Origin: Sulfitobacter sp. S223 | Lineage (GTDB): Bacteria > Pseudomonadota > Alphaproteobacteria > Rhodobacterales > Rhodobacteraceae | Direction of reading: 5' to 3' | Assembly: GCF_025143825.1 (NCBI RefSeq) | Contig: NZ_CP083560.1 | Coordinates: 62,001-126,000, forward strand | DNA: 64,000 nt | In this document: positions 36,618-46,185 of the stretch, one piece after another | How positions within the stretch are numbered: position 1 is the first letter of the stretch | How the letters are laid out: each line of letters starts with the position of its first letter | Made by a program: the position numbers and the translations under genes | The notes under the pieces: generated by a model | Database searches by the model: none | The model's input: the letters and a program-made list of their open reading frames with translations, nothing else | Told to the model about the DNA's origin: nothing

Positions 36618-37367
36618 TCAAAGGTAGCCTTCCGCGCGAAAGCTAAGCTCTTGAGATTTTCCGATAATCAAATGGTCATGTAATGTGAGCCCAAGCGCAT
36701 CACACGCCGCATTCACACGGTTTGTCATGTCGATATCGGATTGAGAAGGTGTTGGGTCCCCTGACGGGTGATTGTGCACAAGGATAACTGCGGATGCGTT
36801 CAGTTCGAGCGCACGCTTTGCCACTTCGCGAGGATAGACCGGTACATGATCAACTGTGCCCTTGGCCTGTTCTTCATCCCCGATCAGAACGTTCTTCCGA
36901 TCCAGGTAAAGAACACGAAACTGCTCCGTTTCGCGGTGGGCCATTGTTGTGTGGCAATAGTCCAAAAGTGCATCCCAGCTCGACAGGATTTGGGTTTTCA
37001 TGATTTTGGATCGCGCCATTCGGTGCGCTGCGGCTTCGACGATCTTGAGCTCGATAATGACTGCGTCTCCAACGCCTTTGATGTCGCGCAGCCGTGCCTC
37101 TGATGCTGTAACGACGCGGTTAAAATCGCCAAAACGATCCATGAGTGCACGTGCTAACGGTTTTACATCACGACGCGGAATAGCGCGGAAAAGAACCAGC
37201 TCCAAAAGCTCGTATTCGGGCATTGCAGCAGCACCCCCCGCCATGAAACGGGCGCGCAGGCGTTGGCGATGGTCTGCAATATAGGAAGGTTGCTTGCCCC
37301 CCACAGGCTCCGCTATGTGAGCTTCATCCATAAGAAAGGGAAGGGGCTGTTCTTTGAAAGCAGACAT
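36618..37367 (-). CDS. radC: RadC family protein (JAB1/MPN domain)
   Basis: 249 residues. A UPF0758-type N-terminal part with HhH-like residues (RLRDIKGVGDAVIIELK) leads to an MPN domain with the JAMM-type metal site HNHPSGDPTPSQSD (H-x-H-x7-S-x2-D). The family was named for radiation repair, but that role was later withdrawn; the real function is unknown. It is a single-gene unit, separated from dnaJ by 148 bp. Confidence 0.92.
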   Translation of the reverse strand: MSAFKEQPLPFLMDEAHIAEPVGGKQPSYIADHRQRLRARFMAGGAAAMPEYELLELVLFRAIPRRDVKPLARALMDRFGDFNRVVTASEARLRDIKGVGDAVIIELKIVEAAAHRMARSKIMKTQILSSWDALLDYCHTTMAHRETEQFRVLYLDRKNVLIGDEEQAKGTVDHVPVYPREVAKRALELNASAVILVHNHPSGDPTPSQSDIDMTNRVNAACDALGLTLHDHLIIGKSQELSFRAEGYL

Positions 37368-37472
37368 GCAAACAGGATTGCTTGCTGGTGGTTAGAAAAG
37401 TGTTAACAGCCAAGAATTTCTTATACAGCCAAGGCTGTCCGTTCCAGAATCTCTCTTAATGTGGAAAACGTC

Positions 37473-37506
37473 TAACAGGCGCGCATCTTGATGTGCGCGC
37501 CTGTTA
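37473..37506 (-). terminator. Terminator of the dnaK-dnaJ unit
   Basis: A perfect 13-bp stem (37473-37485 pairing with 37494-37506) around an 8-base loop lies just past the dnaJ stop. On the minus strand it is followed by TTTT, giving an intrinsic terminator. Confidence 0.8.
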
Positions 37507-37515
37507 ATTGCGGCG

Positions 37516-38670
37516 CTAGCCCTTCATCGAATCCCAGAAGGATTTGACCGAAGAGAAGAAGCTGCTGCTTTCGGGGTTGTTCTCTTCCGAGAGCTCGTCG
37601 AATTCGCGCAGGATTTCTTTCTGGCGACTTGTGAGGTTCACAGGCGTTTCAACAGCCAGCTCAATAATCATGTCACCGGTTGCGCCGCCACGCAGGTGGG
37701 GCATACCCTTGCTGCGAAGACGCATTTGGCGGCCTGATTGGCTGCCTGCGGGAACTTGAACGCGGCCGCGGCCACCATCAATTGTGGGAACCTCGATGCT
37801 GCCACCCAAGGCTGCACTGCTCATGCTTACAGGGACGCGACAGAACAGATTTGGCCCGTCGCGTTCGAACAATTCATGCTCTAGCACCTCAATGAAGATA
37901 TAGAGATCACCGGAGGGACCACCACGCATTCCGGCCTCACCTTCGCCGGCAAGTCGGATACGCGTACCCGTCTCAACGCCCGCAGGAATGTTGACGGACA
38001 AAGAACGGTCTTTTTCAACACGTCCCGCACCATGGCAGGTTTTGCACGGATTCTTAATGATCTGGCCAAGGCCAGAACATGTAGGGCACGTCCGCTCAAC
38101 GGTGAAAAAACCTTGTTGAGCGCGAACTTTGCCCATGCCTGAGCAGGTGGGGCAGGTTGTGGGTTCTGCACCGCCTTCTGCGCCGGAGCCGCTGCAGGAA
38201 CCGCAGCTTATGGATGTAGGAACATTGATGGATTTCTGCAGTCCAGAAAATGCATCCTCAAGGGAAACACGTAGATTGAAACGGAGATCCGATCCGCGTG
38301 CAGCGCGGCGTCCGCCGCCCTGCTGGCCACGGCCACCCATAAAATCGCCAAACAGGTCGTCAAACACATCCGAAAATGCAGAAGAGAAATCACCTTGTCC
38401 GCCGCCAAAGCCGCCACCGGGACGGCCACCGCCGCCCATGCCGCCTTCAAATGCAGCGTGCCCGTATCGGTCATAGGCCGCCTTCTTGTCGGCGTCCTTT
38501 AGAACCTCATAAGCTTCGTTCGCTTCTTTGAACTGGCCTTCGGCCTCTGGTTTGTCTTTGTTGCGGTCCGGGTGGAGTTCTTTCGCCTTTGTGCGATAGC
38601 CCTTCTTAATCTCGTCAGCAGATGCACCTTTTGAGATGCCGAGGACCTCATAGTAGTCACGTTTTGCCAT
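37516..38670 (-). CDS. dnaJ: Chaperone DnaJ
   Basis: 384 residues of the full type I form. The J-domain has HPDRNKDKP (HPD at about 33-35), a Gly/Phe-rich segment ([13 protein letters not shown]) and four CxxCxGxG zinc repeats ([32 protein letters not shown]). The C-terminal client-binding region follows. It activates DnaK and delivers unfolded clients. It lies 79 bp downstream of dnaK, with a hairpin between that may limit its dose. Confidence 0.97.
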   Translation of the reverse strand: MAKRDYYEVLGISKGASADEIKKGYRTKAKELHPDRNKDKPEAEGQFKEANEAYEVLKDADKKAAYDRYGHAAFEGGMGGGGRPGGGFGGGQGDFSSAFSDVFDDLFGDFMGGRGQQGGGRRAARGSDLRFNLRVSLEDAFSGLQKSINVPTSISCGSCSGSGAEGGAEPTTCPTCSGMGKVRAQQGFFTVERTCPTCSGLGQIIKNPCKTCHGAGRVEKDRSLSVNIPAGVETGTRIRLAGEGEAGMRGGPSGDLYIFIEVLEHELFERDGPNLFCRVPVSMSSAALGGSIEVPTIDGGRGRVQVPAGSQSGRQMRLRSKGMPHLRGGATGDMIIELAVETPVNLTSRQKEILREFDELSEENNPESSSFFSSVKSFWDSMKG

Positions 38671-38696
38671 CAGTAGTATCCTTTACTGGAACGCGA

Positions 38697-38726
38697 AGGG
38701 CCGGCCCGTCTGATCGGACCGGCCCT
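38697..38726 (-). terminator. Intercistronic hairpin between dnaK and dnaJ
   Basis: AGGGCCGG (38697-38704) pairs with CCGGCCCT (38719-38726), with further inner pairs (CCG/CGG). There is no strong T-run on the minus strand, so it is more likely a partial terminator or an mRNA-processing/stability element that lets DnaK be made in excess of DnaJ. Confidence 0.6.
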
Positions 38727-38749
38727 GTCATTAGTTCCGAACTGCGGAT

Positions 38750-40669
38750 TTACGCGCGTTTGTCGTTATCGAGGTCTTCGAAATCGGCATCGACGATATC
38801 ATCGTCATCCGACTTGCCGCCAGCCGCTTCATCAGCTGCTTGCGCCATGTCTTCGCCCTCTTCCTGAGCGTTCTTGTAGATCGCTTCGCCCAGTTTCATC
38901 GCGGCCTCGGTTACGTTCTGGATGCCGGATTTGATTTTCTCGGCGTTCTCTGTTTCCAGCTCGTCCTTGAGTGCTGCGATGGCAAGCTCAATCGCTTCAA
39001 CCGTCGTTGGGTCAACCTTGTCGGAATGCTCTTCCACAGACTTTTCGGTCGAGTGGATGAGGCTTTCCGCCTGGTTTTTCGCCTCGATCAATGCGCGGCG
39101 CTCTTTGTCCGATTCCGCATTCTCTTCGGCGTCTTTGACCATCTTTTCGATATCCGCATCAGACAGACCGCCGGAGGCCTGAATGGTGATCTTCTGCTCT
39201 TTACCGGTGCCTTTATCCAAAGCGCCGACCGAAACGATACCGTTGGCATCGATGTCGAAGGTCACTTCGATCTGAGGCATGCCGCGTGGGGCAGGCGGGA
39301 TGTTTTCAAGGTTGAAGGCACCGAGGATCTTGTTGTCGGCAGCCATTTCACGTTCCCCCTGGAAACAACGGATGGTCACAGCGTTCTGGTTGTCTTCCGC
39401 AGTCGAGAAGATTTGGCTCTTCTTTGTCGGGATGGTTGTGTTGCGATCGATCAGGCGTGTGAACACACCACCGAGCGTTTCGATACCAAGCGACAGAGGT
39501 GTCACGTCCAGCAGAACGACGTCTTTGACGTCACCCTGAAGAACACCGGCCTGAATGGCGGCGCCAAGGGCAACAACTTCGTCAGGGTTCACACCTTTGT
39601 GTGGCTCCTTGCCGAAGAACTTTGTCACTTCTTCGATCACGCGCGGCATGCGGGTCATACCACCCACAAGAACAACCTCGTCGATGTCAGCAGCCGTCAG
39701 ACCCGCATCCTTAAGCGCAGCGGCACAAGGCTTCATGGACGCTTTGATCAGGTCACCAACCAGAGATTCCAGTTTGGCACGGGTCAGTTTCATAACCATG
39801 TGCAGCGGCTGGCCGGTTGAGCCCATTGAGATAAACGGCTGGTTGATCTCTGTCTGGGAAGACGAAGACAGTTCGATTTTGGCTTTCTCGGCAGCTTCTT
39901 TCAGACGCTGCAGAGCCATCTTGTCTTTGGTCAGGTCAACCTGGTGCTCTTTTTTGAACTCGTCAGCAAGGTAGTTGACGATGCGCATGTCAAAGTCTTC
40001 ACCGCCAAGGAATGTATCACCGTTGGTGGATTTCACCTCGAAGAGGCCGTCGTCGATTTCGAGGATGGTCACGTCGAACGTACCGCCACCAAGGTCATAG
40101 ACCGCGATGGTTTGTGTATTCTCTTTGTCCAGACCGTAGGCAAGCGCGGCAGCTGTCGGTTCGTTGATGATACGCAGCACTTCAAGACCGGCGATTTTGC
40201 CGGCGTCTTTGGTTGCCTGACGCTGGGCGTCGTTAAAGTATGCAGGCACCGTGATCACGGCTTGTGTGACTTCTTCGCCAAGGTACGACTCAGCGGTTTC
40301 TTTCATCTTACCGAGAATGAAGGCAGAGATTTGCGAAGGCGAATATTTTTCGCCGCGCGCTTCTACCCATGCGTCACCGTTGCCGCCGTCGATCACGTTG
40401 AACGGCAGGTTCTTCTTGTCTTTTGCAAGATCCGCATCGTCATTGCGACGACCGATCAGACGCTTCACACCGAAGATTGTGTTGTCTGGGTTTGTGACGG
40501 CCTGGCGTTTTGCCGGCTGGCCAACTAGGCGCTCGTCATCTGTGAAGGCCACGATGGAGGGCGTTGTGCGCGCGCCTTCGGCGTTCTCGATAACGCGAGG
40601 CTGGCTGCCGTCCATGATGGCGATGCAGGAGTTTGTAGTTCCAAGGTCAATACCAATTACTTTGGCCAT
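38750..40669 (-). CDS. dnaK: Chaperone DnaK (Hsp70)
   Basis: 639 residues. The ATPase domain shows [11 protein letters not shown] at residues 5-15, [13 protein letters not shown] and [12 protein letters not shown]. The substrate domain has [13 protein letters not shown], and the C-terminal tail ends [13 protein letters not shown], the co-chaperone-contacting acidic end. It folds and disaggregates proteins with DnaJ and GrpE. A candidate heat-shock promoter lies in the 215-bp upstream gap. Confidence 0.98.
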   Translation of the reverse strand: MAKVIGIDLGTTNSCIAIMDGSQPRVIENAEGARTTPSIVAFTDDERLVGQPAKRQAVTNPDNTIFGVKRLIGRRNDDADLAKDKKNLPFNVIDGGNGDAWVEARGEKYSPSQISAFILGKMKETAESYLGEEVTQAVITVPAYFNDAQRQATKDAGKIAGLEVLRIINEPTAAALAYGLDKENTQTIAVYDLGGGTFDVTILEIDDGLFEVKSTNGDTFLGGEDFDMRIVNYLADEFKKEHQVDLTKDKMALQRLKEAAEKAKIELSSSSQTEINQPFISMGSTGQPLHMVMKLTRAKLESLVGDLIKASMKPCAAALKDAGLTAADIDEVVLVGGMTRMPRVIEEVTKFFGKEPHKGVNPDEVVALGAAIQAGVLQGDVKDVVLLDVTPLSLGIETLGGVFTRLIDRNTTIPTKKSQIFSTAEDNQNAVTIRCFQGEREMAADNKILGAFNLENIPPAPRGMPQIEVTFDIDANGIVSVGALDKGTGKEQKITIQASGGLSDADIEKMVKDAEENAESDKERRALIEAKNQAESLIHSTEKSVEEHSDKVDPTTVEAIELAIAALKDELETENAEKIKSGIQNVTEAAMKLGEAIYKNAQEEGEDMAQAADEAAGGKSDDDDIVDADFEDLDNDKRA

Positions 40670-40784
40670 GTTTTCGATCCCTCTTTTAGCTCAAGGCGAT
40701 TACACGAAGCACAGGCCCGTTACGGCACCTTGGCTCCGATCTGGTTGACGCTGGAAACAGGTCGTTCCCAGCAGTTCGGTGGGT

Positions 40785-40813
40785 ATATAGTGAGGGGGTA
40801 GGGGTGCTGCAAC
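40785..40813 (-). promoter_or_regulatory. Candidate RpoH (sigma-32) promoter of dnaK
   Basis: On the minus strand GTTG (40810-40813) is followed after 18 bases by ACTATAT (40785-40791). This is close to the alphaproteobacterial heat-shock pattern CTTG-N17/18-CYTATNT, with one mismatch in each element, and it lies about 115 bp upstream of the dnaK start. Reported by eye only. Confidence 0.4.
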
Positions 40814-40838
40814 CATGGCGGACACCAAGAAGTGATGA

Positions 40839-40857
40839 TTCAGGAATAAATCCTGAA
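40839..40857. promoter_or_regulatory. Inverted repeat between dnaK and alkB
   Basis: TTCAGGA (40839-40845) and TCCTGAA (40851-40857) form a perfect 7-bp inverted repeat with a 5-base spacer, 27 bases upstream of the alkB start. It could be an operator for alkB or a weak hairpin; no regulator is suggested by sequence. Confidence 0.35.
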
Positions 40858-40884
40858 ATTTGGTCATAAATTGAGGGTGGCACG

Positions 40885-41484
40885 GTGAAATTGTCGGTTA
40901 AAGGCTTTGAAATCCACTCGGGTTTTCTGGATGTCGGGCGGCAGCGTGCAGTTTTGAATGCTGTGCGTGCTGTCGTGGCGCAGGCACCGTTTTTTCGACC
41001 TGATACGCCAAATGGTAAGGCGATGTCGGTGCGGATGACTGCGGCGGGGACCTATGGTTGGTACTCGGACAAAAAGGGCTATCGCTATATCCCGAAGCAC
41101 CCGAAGGGAACGCCGTGGCCTGCGATCCCTGTTGAAGTTCTGGATATCTGGCAGCAGGTGACTGGGCTAGATCGGCAACCGGAGTGTTGCTTGATCAACT
41201 ACTACGATGCGCAGGCCAAGATGGGACTGCATCAAGATAGTGATGAGACAAATATGGGCTGGCCGGTGGTTTCCATTTCATTAGGGGATGAGGGGCTGTT
41301 TCGCATGGGCAACGTCACGCGCGGCGGCAAAACTGAAAGTATCTGGCTGCGATCAGGTGATGTGGTGGTGATGGGCGGTGCTGCACGTTTGGCATATCAC
41401 GGTGTTGATCGGATCAGGTCGGGTTCCTCCAAACTCCTGCCCAAGGGTGGGCGCCTGAATTTGACGTTGAGAGTGGTGGAGTGA
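40885..41484 (+). CDS. alkB: AlkB family 2-oxoglutarate/Fe(II) DNA repair dioxygenase
   Basis: 199 residues. Removes methyl groups from N1-methyladenine and N3-methylcytosine in DNA by oxidation. Iron ligands are the H-x-D of GLHQDSDE and the His of AYHGVDRI. RLNLTLR supplies the 2-oxoglutarate-binding arginine, and NYYDAQAKMGLHQD is the family signature. It starts with GTG after GAGGGTGG. It diverges from dnaK. Confidence 0.93.
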   Translation: MKLSVKGFEIHSGFLDVGRQRAVLNAVRAVVAQAPFFRPDTPNGKAMSVRMTAAGTYGWYSDKKGYRYIPKHPKGTPWPAIPVEVLDIWQQVTGLDRQPECCLINYYDAQAKMGLHQDSDETNMGWPVVSISLGDEGLFRMGNVTRGGKTESIWLRSGDVVVMGGAARLAYHGVDRIRSGSSKLLPKGGRLNLTLRVVE

Positions 41485-41586
41485 CTGGTGCGGTATAGCT
41501 GTTTCGCGGAATAGTCGCTTCGACCCCATTTCAGGTTGTTGAAAGGTATATTTTAGGGAGGCATTTACCTCGAGCTAGGAGGCTAT

Positions 41587-42066
41587 ATGCCGATAAAAAT
41601 CAGATCGCTGGTACGTGAAGATGCCGAAGCCGCCGCAGAGATTTTCTTTGATGCTGTGCACTATGGAACCAGCGATGTTTACTCGTCAGAGCAACGAACG
41701 GCGTGGGCTGGACGTGCCCCCAACCCTAAAGGCTGGCGGCACAAATTTGAGAATATTTCAGGGTTTGCGGCAGAGAAAGACGGTTTAATGGTCGGATTTA
41801 TGACTTTGGACGCATCGGGTTATATTGATCTTGCCTTTGTGAAAACTGAGCTGTCTGGGCAAGGAATTGGTCAGTTGCTGTATAACCAAATAGAAATAAG
41901 AGCTTTGGCAGAGCGCATTTCAAAGCTGAGTACTGAGGCAAGCGAAAAAGCCAAACCCTTCTTTGTGAGATTGGGGTGGGTAATTGACCATAAGCAAGCG
42001 GTTATCAAGAATGAATCAGCGCTGACAAATTACAGAATGTCAAAATTGTTGAAGGCGAAACCGTAG
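41587..42066 (+). CDS. GNAT family acetyltransferase
   Basis: 159 residues with a strong AGGAGG site. Features: IRSLVREDAEAAAEIF (alpha1 region), YIDLAFVKTELSGQGIGQLLYNQI containing the acetyl-CoA pyrophosphate loop (GQGIGQLL, motif A), and KAKPFFVRLGW (motif B). This layout resembles the YafP-like branch. The substrate is unknown. Codon use is less GC-rich than neighbours (many AAA, ATA-like codons), a hint of foreign origin. Confidence 0.82.
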   Translation: MPIKIRSLVREDAEAAAEIFFDAVHYGTSDVYSSEQRTAWAGRAPNPKGWRHKFENISGFAAEKDGLMVGFMTLDASGYIDLAFVKTELSGQGIGQLLYNQIEIRALAERISKLSTEASEKAKPFFVRLGWVIDHKQAVIKNESALTNYRMSKLLKAKP

Positions 42067-42094
42067 GTAGCCTTTCTTCAACTGGCAGACTTTC

Positions 42095-42919
42095 CTAGCG
42101 CCGCGCGCTCCATGAAAGTGACGCATGGCGGCGTGTATAGAATTCCCCCATCAGACCAACCATCAACAGGATCAAACCCACCCAGAAGGCATACATCGGA
42201 TCGCTGTATCGCGGATTGTAGTTGATAAACGCATATCCGCGAGCCTGATCAATTGTATGAAACAACGGGTTCCAGTCGAACATCGCCAACATAAAGCTGG
42301 GCAGAGTGTTGGCGACAAACATCTTGCCAGAGGCGATCATGTTGGCGCGTTGGTAAATCGTCGAAAAAACGCCGACAGCTGTTGGGAACCACGGCTTGAT
42401 CGCAAGCAGTACAAGGCCAAGCGCGACACCGGTGAACCACGCCAATAGCAGCATGGCAAAGGCTGCCATGGGTTGTTCTATTTCAAGCGGGGTGAACGCC
42501 ACGTGATAGACAAACAGGATCACGCCAAGCGACAGAACCTGAATATAAAGTGCGCCAAGGGCGGCAGAGGCGATGGAGATAATGGTGTTCATTGGCGCAT
42601 GTTGCATCATCGGGCTTGCCGGCCCTTCGGAGCCGACGACAGCGCCAAGCGCCTTTGAATGCGTCATGTAAAGGAAAATGCCTGACATGATGTAGATCAG
42701 GAAATCCCCACGCAGGGCTGCGCCGCGCAGGCCCAGAATGGAAAACATGACGTAAAAGGCACCGACGAAGATTACAGCCTGCAACAGGTTCGTGGCGATG
42801 GCCATGAAGGCGTTGTTATGACCCTTCCGCACTGACCGTACAATGGAGTGATAGATCAACTCCAGCATTGTCAGGACGACATGCGGCGTGGATCTACGGG
42901 TGCGGACGGGTTGGAACAT
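42095..42919 (-). CDS. ABC-2 type permease, polysaccharide export (KpsM-like)
   Basis: 274 residues with about six hydrophobic segments (for example AIFVGAFYVMFSILGL and WVGLILLMVGLMGEF at the end). The layout matches ABC-2 permeases that export capsule, O-antigen or teichoic polymers. Its ATPase partner is not in the window. The ATG at 42919 is preferred (AGGCAG upstream); a longer frame overlaps the cysQ leader. It diverges from cysQ, which heads toward the glycosyltransferase and sulfotransferase genes. Confidence 0.8.
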   Translation of the reverse strand: MFQPVRTRRSTPHVVLTMLELIYHSIVRSVRKGHNNAFMAIATNLLQAVIFVGAFYVMFSILGLRGAALRGDFLIYIMSGIFLYMTHSKALGAVVGSEGPASPMMQHAPMNTIISIASAALGALYIQVLSLGVILFVYHVAFTPLEIEQPMAAFAMLLLAWFTGVALGLVLLAIKPWFPTAVGVFSTIYQRANMIASGKMFVANTLPSFMLAMFDWNPLFHTIDQARGYAFINYNPRYSDPMYAFWVGLILLMVGLMGEFYTRRHASLSWSARR

Positions 42920-43033
42920 TTGTTTACTGCCTAGCGGATATGACCACGGTCGCACGGAATTCTTGCCGTTCCGTTGCAAGCGCATCATAAGGTATCGAAA
43001 GTTTTTATCAACGAAGGATGGCGAGAGTTGGGC

Positions 43034-43831
43034 ATGGATTACGAAAAATTGACGCGTGTGATGCGGACACTTTCGCTGGAAGCGGGCGACAAAATCATGG
43101 AGATTTACGGTCAGGATGACTTTGATGTTAAGTCAAAATCAGATGATAGCCCGGTAACTGCAGCAGATGAAGCGGCTGACAAGATCATCTCGGACGGGCT
43201 GCGCAAGGCATTCCCCGATGTTATGTTGGTTACCGAAGAACAGTCTGCCACCCACAGCACTACCGGTGATACGTTCCTGATTGTCGATCCGCTGGATGGG
43301 ACCAAAGAGTTCATTCATCGCCGTGGTGATTTTACGGTAAACATCGCGCTTGTAGAGGCAGGTGTGCCAACACGTGGCGTTGTTTATGCGCCTGCGAAAA
43401 ACCGGATGTTCTTTACCGATGCCTCTGGTCAGTCTGTCGAGGAAACCGGTGCCTTCGACAAAGAAAATGTTGGTTCAACAGCCGCCATATCAGTCTCTAA
43501 GCCAGACAATTCGGCATTGATGGTGGTCGCAAGCAAGTCGCACCGCGACCAGGCAACGGACGACTACATCGGAAAATACGACGTCAAGGATATGAAGAGC
43601 GCGGGCTCATCGCTCAAGTTCTGCTTGGTGGCCACTGGTGAGGCGGATTTGTACCCACGTGTGGGCCGCACGATGGAGTGGGATACGGCCGCTGGTCATG
43701 CCGTCCTGAAGGGTGCCGGTGGTGATGTGATCCGTTTTGATGACCACAGCCCGTTGACCTACGGCAAGGCTGATTACGCAAATCCGTTCTTCATTGCATA
43801 TGCTCCGGGTGTTGACCTGAAAAAAGCATGA
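43034..43831 (+). CDS. cysQ: 3'(2'),5'-bisphosphate nucleotidase
   Basis: 265 residues of the inositol-monophosphatase superfamily. Metal-binding signature DPLDGTKEFIHRRGDFTVN with an upstream EE (VTEEQS) and WDTAAGHAVL near the C-terminus are all CysQ-type. It hydrolyses PAP (and PAPS), removing the inhibitory by-product of sulfate transfer. The ATG at 43034 follows GAGAG. It begins a run of plus-strand genes ending in a sulfotransferase, a meaningful pairing because PAP is that enzyme's product. Confidence 0.92.
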   Translation: MDYEKLTRVMRTLSLEAGDKIMEIYGQDDFDVKSKSDDSPVTAADEAADKIISDGLRKAFPDVMLVTEEQSATHSTTGDTFLIVDPLDGTKEFIHRRGDFTVNIALVEAGVPTRGVVYAPAKNRMFFTDASGQSVEETGAFDKENVGSTAAISVSKPDNSALMVVASKSHRDQATDDYIGKYDVKDMKSAGSSLKFCLVATGEADLYPRVGRTMEWDTAAGHAVLKGAGGDVIRFDDHSPLTYGKADYANPFFIAYAPGVDLKKA

Positions 43832-43861
43832 TCAGACCAACGCGATGAAAGTAGGCAGGCG

Positions 43862-45097
43862 ATGAATGACCGGACAGTAAGTGTCATCGTCGTCAGTCGC
43901 GCGCGACCGGAAGCGTTGCGTCGCTGTTTGCTGGCTATTGCTCAACTGCAATATCGCAGCTTTGAAGTGGTTGTTGTCGCCTGTCCACAAGGTGTGGCCG
44001 TGGCAAATGCATCGGCTGCGCTGTCTGAGATAAAATGCATCGCCTTCGATGAAGCCAACATATCTGCTGCGCGCAATTTGGGGCTGAAGCATGCTGCAGG
44101 CGACATCGTTGCTTTTGTGGATGACGATGCAGTACCTGAACCGCAATGGCTGCACCATCTGGTTGCGCCGGCTGCGCGCGCAGACGTCGCTGCGATGGGC
44201 GGGTTTGTGCGGGCGCGAAATGGCATCAGCTTTCAGTATAAGGCACGCACGCTTGACGCTCAGGGAACACCGCAAGAGGTGGAAATTGATCCGTTTCAAG
44301 CCACGGTTCTGGTTCCTCCAAAAGGGCGCGCCATCAAAACAGAAGGCACTAACATGGCGTTCCGGCGGGATGTCTTGGTTGATATTGGCGGGTTTGATCC
44401 CGCATTCCGCTTTTTTCTGGATGAGACTGACGTGAACATGCGCTTGGCGCAGGCCGGTCATGCAACGGCATTGGTACCGTTGGCAGAGGTTCATCACGGG
44501 TTTGCCGCCAGTGCCACGCGGCGTCAGGACCGCGTCCCGCGTGACCTGTTTGAAATCGGCGCAAGCTGGGCAGTGTTCCAGCGAAAATATATCCCCAAGG
44601 CCGACCGCCCGGCGCATTGGCGCCTGCAACATACCGCTGAAAGACGGCGGCTGTTGCAGCACATGGTAGCCGGAAGGCTTGAGCCGCGCGATGTGCGCCG
44701 CCTCATGAATCGTCTGGATGCGGGGTATGAAGACGGGCAGCATCGAAGCTTTGGCGCGGCCCAGTTACCACGGCACGCAATGCAGCCATTCCGCCCCGTG
44801 GAGTTTCGTCGTCGCGAGGCGAAATTTACCTCTGTGAGGGGCATACGTGCAACCGCAGCGATCGAGGCCGCGGTTGCGCGGGTCGCTGCCGGCTCAATCG
44901 AAACGGTTCTGGTGCTGTCACGTACGGCGTTGTTTCATAGCGTTCAATTCACGCTGGACGGTGTGTGGGTGCAGCGCGGCGGCTTGTTCGGTCGGGCAAA
45001 TCGAGATGAGCCGCTGTTCCGCTTCACAACATTTCGCCGTCGAAGCCAGCGGGAACGTGCGCGAATTGCTGCCGTGCGTGGGTTGGAGCAACGCTAA
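43862..45097 (+). CDS. Glycosyltransferase family 2
   Basis: 411 residues. The GT-A domain (about 5-240) has VSVIVVSRARPEALRRCL, the EANISAARNLGLKHAAGDIVAFVDDDAVP nucleotide-sugar region (DDD metal site), and FFLDETDVNMRLAQAGH as the acceptor-side acidic block. The C-terminal part (about 250-411) is Arg-rich and unfamiliar (AERRRLLQHMVAGRLEPRDVRRLMNRLDAG). It probably adds a sugar to a surface polymer. It begins 30 bp after cysQ. Confidence 0.85.
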   Translation: MNDRTVSVIVVSRARPEALRRCLLAIAQLQYRSFEVVVVACPQGVAVANASAALSEIKCIAFDEANISAARNLGLKHAAGDIVAFVDDDAVPEPQWLHHLVAPAARADVAAMGGFVRARNGISFQYKARTLDAQGTPQEVEIDPFQATVLVPPKGRAIKTEGTNMAFRRDVLVDIGGFDPAFRFFLDETDVNMRLAQAGHATALVPLAEVHHGFAASATRRQDRVPRDLFEIGASWAVFQRKYIPKADRPAHWRLQHTAERRRLLQHMVAGRLEPRDVRRLMNRLDAGYEDGQHRSFGAAQLPRHAMQPFRPVEFRRREAKFTSVRGIRATAAIEAAVARVAAGSIETVLVLSRTALFHSVQFTLDGVWVQRGGLFGRANRDEPLFRFTTFRRRSQRERARIAAVRGLEQR

Positions 45098-45148
45098 TTC
45101 CCCTGCAGCTGGTAACCCTTTCTGTGTAGTTATAGGCAACCTGTCATG

Positions 45149-45171
45149 TTAACGTCTTGTTTGGACGTTAA
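45149..45171. promoter_or_regulatory. Inverted repeat upstream of galU
   Basis: TTAACGTC (45149-45156) pairs with GACGTTAA (45164-45171) around 7 bases in the 187-bp AT-rich gap between the GT2 gene and galU. There is no T-run, so an operator or hairpin at a transcript boundary is more likely than a simple terminator. The rest of the gap shows no convincing gene. Confidence 0.4.
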
Positions 45172-45284
45172 TTGGCAACAAATGTTAGAAACTTCGGTTT
45201 TTTCGCGCATCCTAAGCTGCGCAAAGCTGGGGTAATTCGTACTACCTAGTAATGTGAATAAATAAATGAGGCAGTTGAAGATTC

Positions 45285-46169
45285 ATGGGTAACAAAGTCA
45301 CCACAGCAATTTTTCCCGTCGCGGGTATGGGCACACGCTTTCTTCCGGCGACCAAGTCCGTGCCGAAAGAAATCATGACACTGGTTGACCGGCCGCTAAT
45401 TCAGTACGCGATTGACGAAGCCCGTGCAGCTGGCATTACCGAATTTATCTTTGTTACCTCGCGCGGCAAAGGTGCGCTGGAGGATTACTTTGACTTGGCT
45501 CCGAACCTCGAAGAGGAACTGCGGAAGAAAGGCAAAGACGACCTTTTGGAAGTTCTACAACAGACAAATATGGACAGCGGTGCGATTGCTTATATCCGGC
45601 AGCATAAGGCGCTGGGTCTTGGTCACGCTGTCTGGTGTGCGCGTCGTTTGATCGGAGATCAGCCATTTGCGGTCATTCTTCCGGATGACGTTATTGCGGC
45701 GGACAAGCCCTGTCTGCAGCAGATGGTTGAAGCATATGAAGAGACCGGCGGCAATATGGTCGCTGCCATGGAGGTCCATCCTGACAAGACATCATCCTAC
45801 GGTATTCTGGATGTTGTCAGTGATCAGGGTAAACTGCTTGATGTCAAAGGCATGGTCGAAAAGCCCAAAGCCGAGGATTCGCCCTCCAATCTGGCTGTGA
45901 TCGGACGTTACATTCTTGCTCCGACCGTTCTGAAGAACCTCGACGAGATGAAGAAAGGCGCCGGTGGAGAGATCCAGTTGACGGATGCTATTGCCGCTGA
46001 TCTAGAGCATGGTCGCAAGGTGCATGGCTACCGTTTCGCTGGTCAGCGGTTTGATTGTGGCTCTAAATCAGGGTTTTTGCAGGCGACTGTCTCTTACGGT
46101 CTTGCGCGTCCTGAATTGCGCGACGACCTTGCCGGTTACCTCAAAAGCATTGTGCCCGGCTTGGATTGA
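45285..46169 (+). CDS. galU: UTP-glucose-1-phosphate uridylyltransferase
   Basis: 294 residues. Makes UDP-glucose, the precursor for LPS, exopolysaccharide and other sugars. The nucleotide-binding signature GMGTRFLPATKSVPKEIM is at about 14-31, with ILPDDVIA, MVEKPK and RFDCGSKSGF farther on. It sits amid glycosyltransferase genes, so it likely feeds the polymer made here as well as general metabolism. Confidence 0.96.
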   Translation: MGNKVTTAIFPVAGMGTRFLPATKSVPKEIMTLVDRPLIQYAIDEARAAGITEFIFVTSRGKGALEDYFDLAPNLEEELRKKGKDDLLEVLQQTNMDSGAIAYIRQHKALGLGHAVWCARRLIGDQPFAVILPDDVIAADKPCLQQMVEAYEETGGNMVAAMEVHPDKTSSYGILDVVSDQGKLLDVKGMVEKPKAEDSPSNLAVIGRYILAPTVLKNLDEMKKGAGGEIQLTDAIAADLEHGRKVHGYRFAGQRFDCGSKSGFLQATVSYGLARPELRDDLAGYLKSIVPGLD

Positions 46170-46185
46170 TCTGCAACGGGCATGC

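Noticed and set aside
38840..39820. 326-codon plus-strand frame within dnaK
   Set aside because: It is a known type of antisense artefact of dnaK. Its residues are the reverse of dnaK codons, and no motif is present.
46009..46185. Upstream extension of the GT4-type frame into galU
   Set aside because: galU occupies this stretch in another frame with clear conservation, and the extension shows no glycosyltransferase-like sequence.
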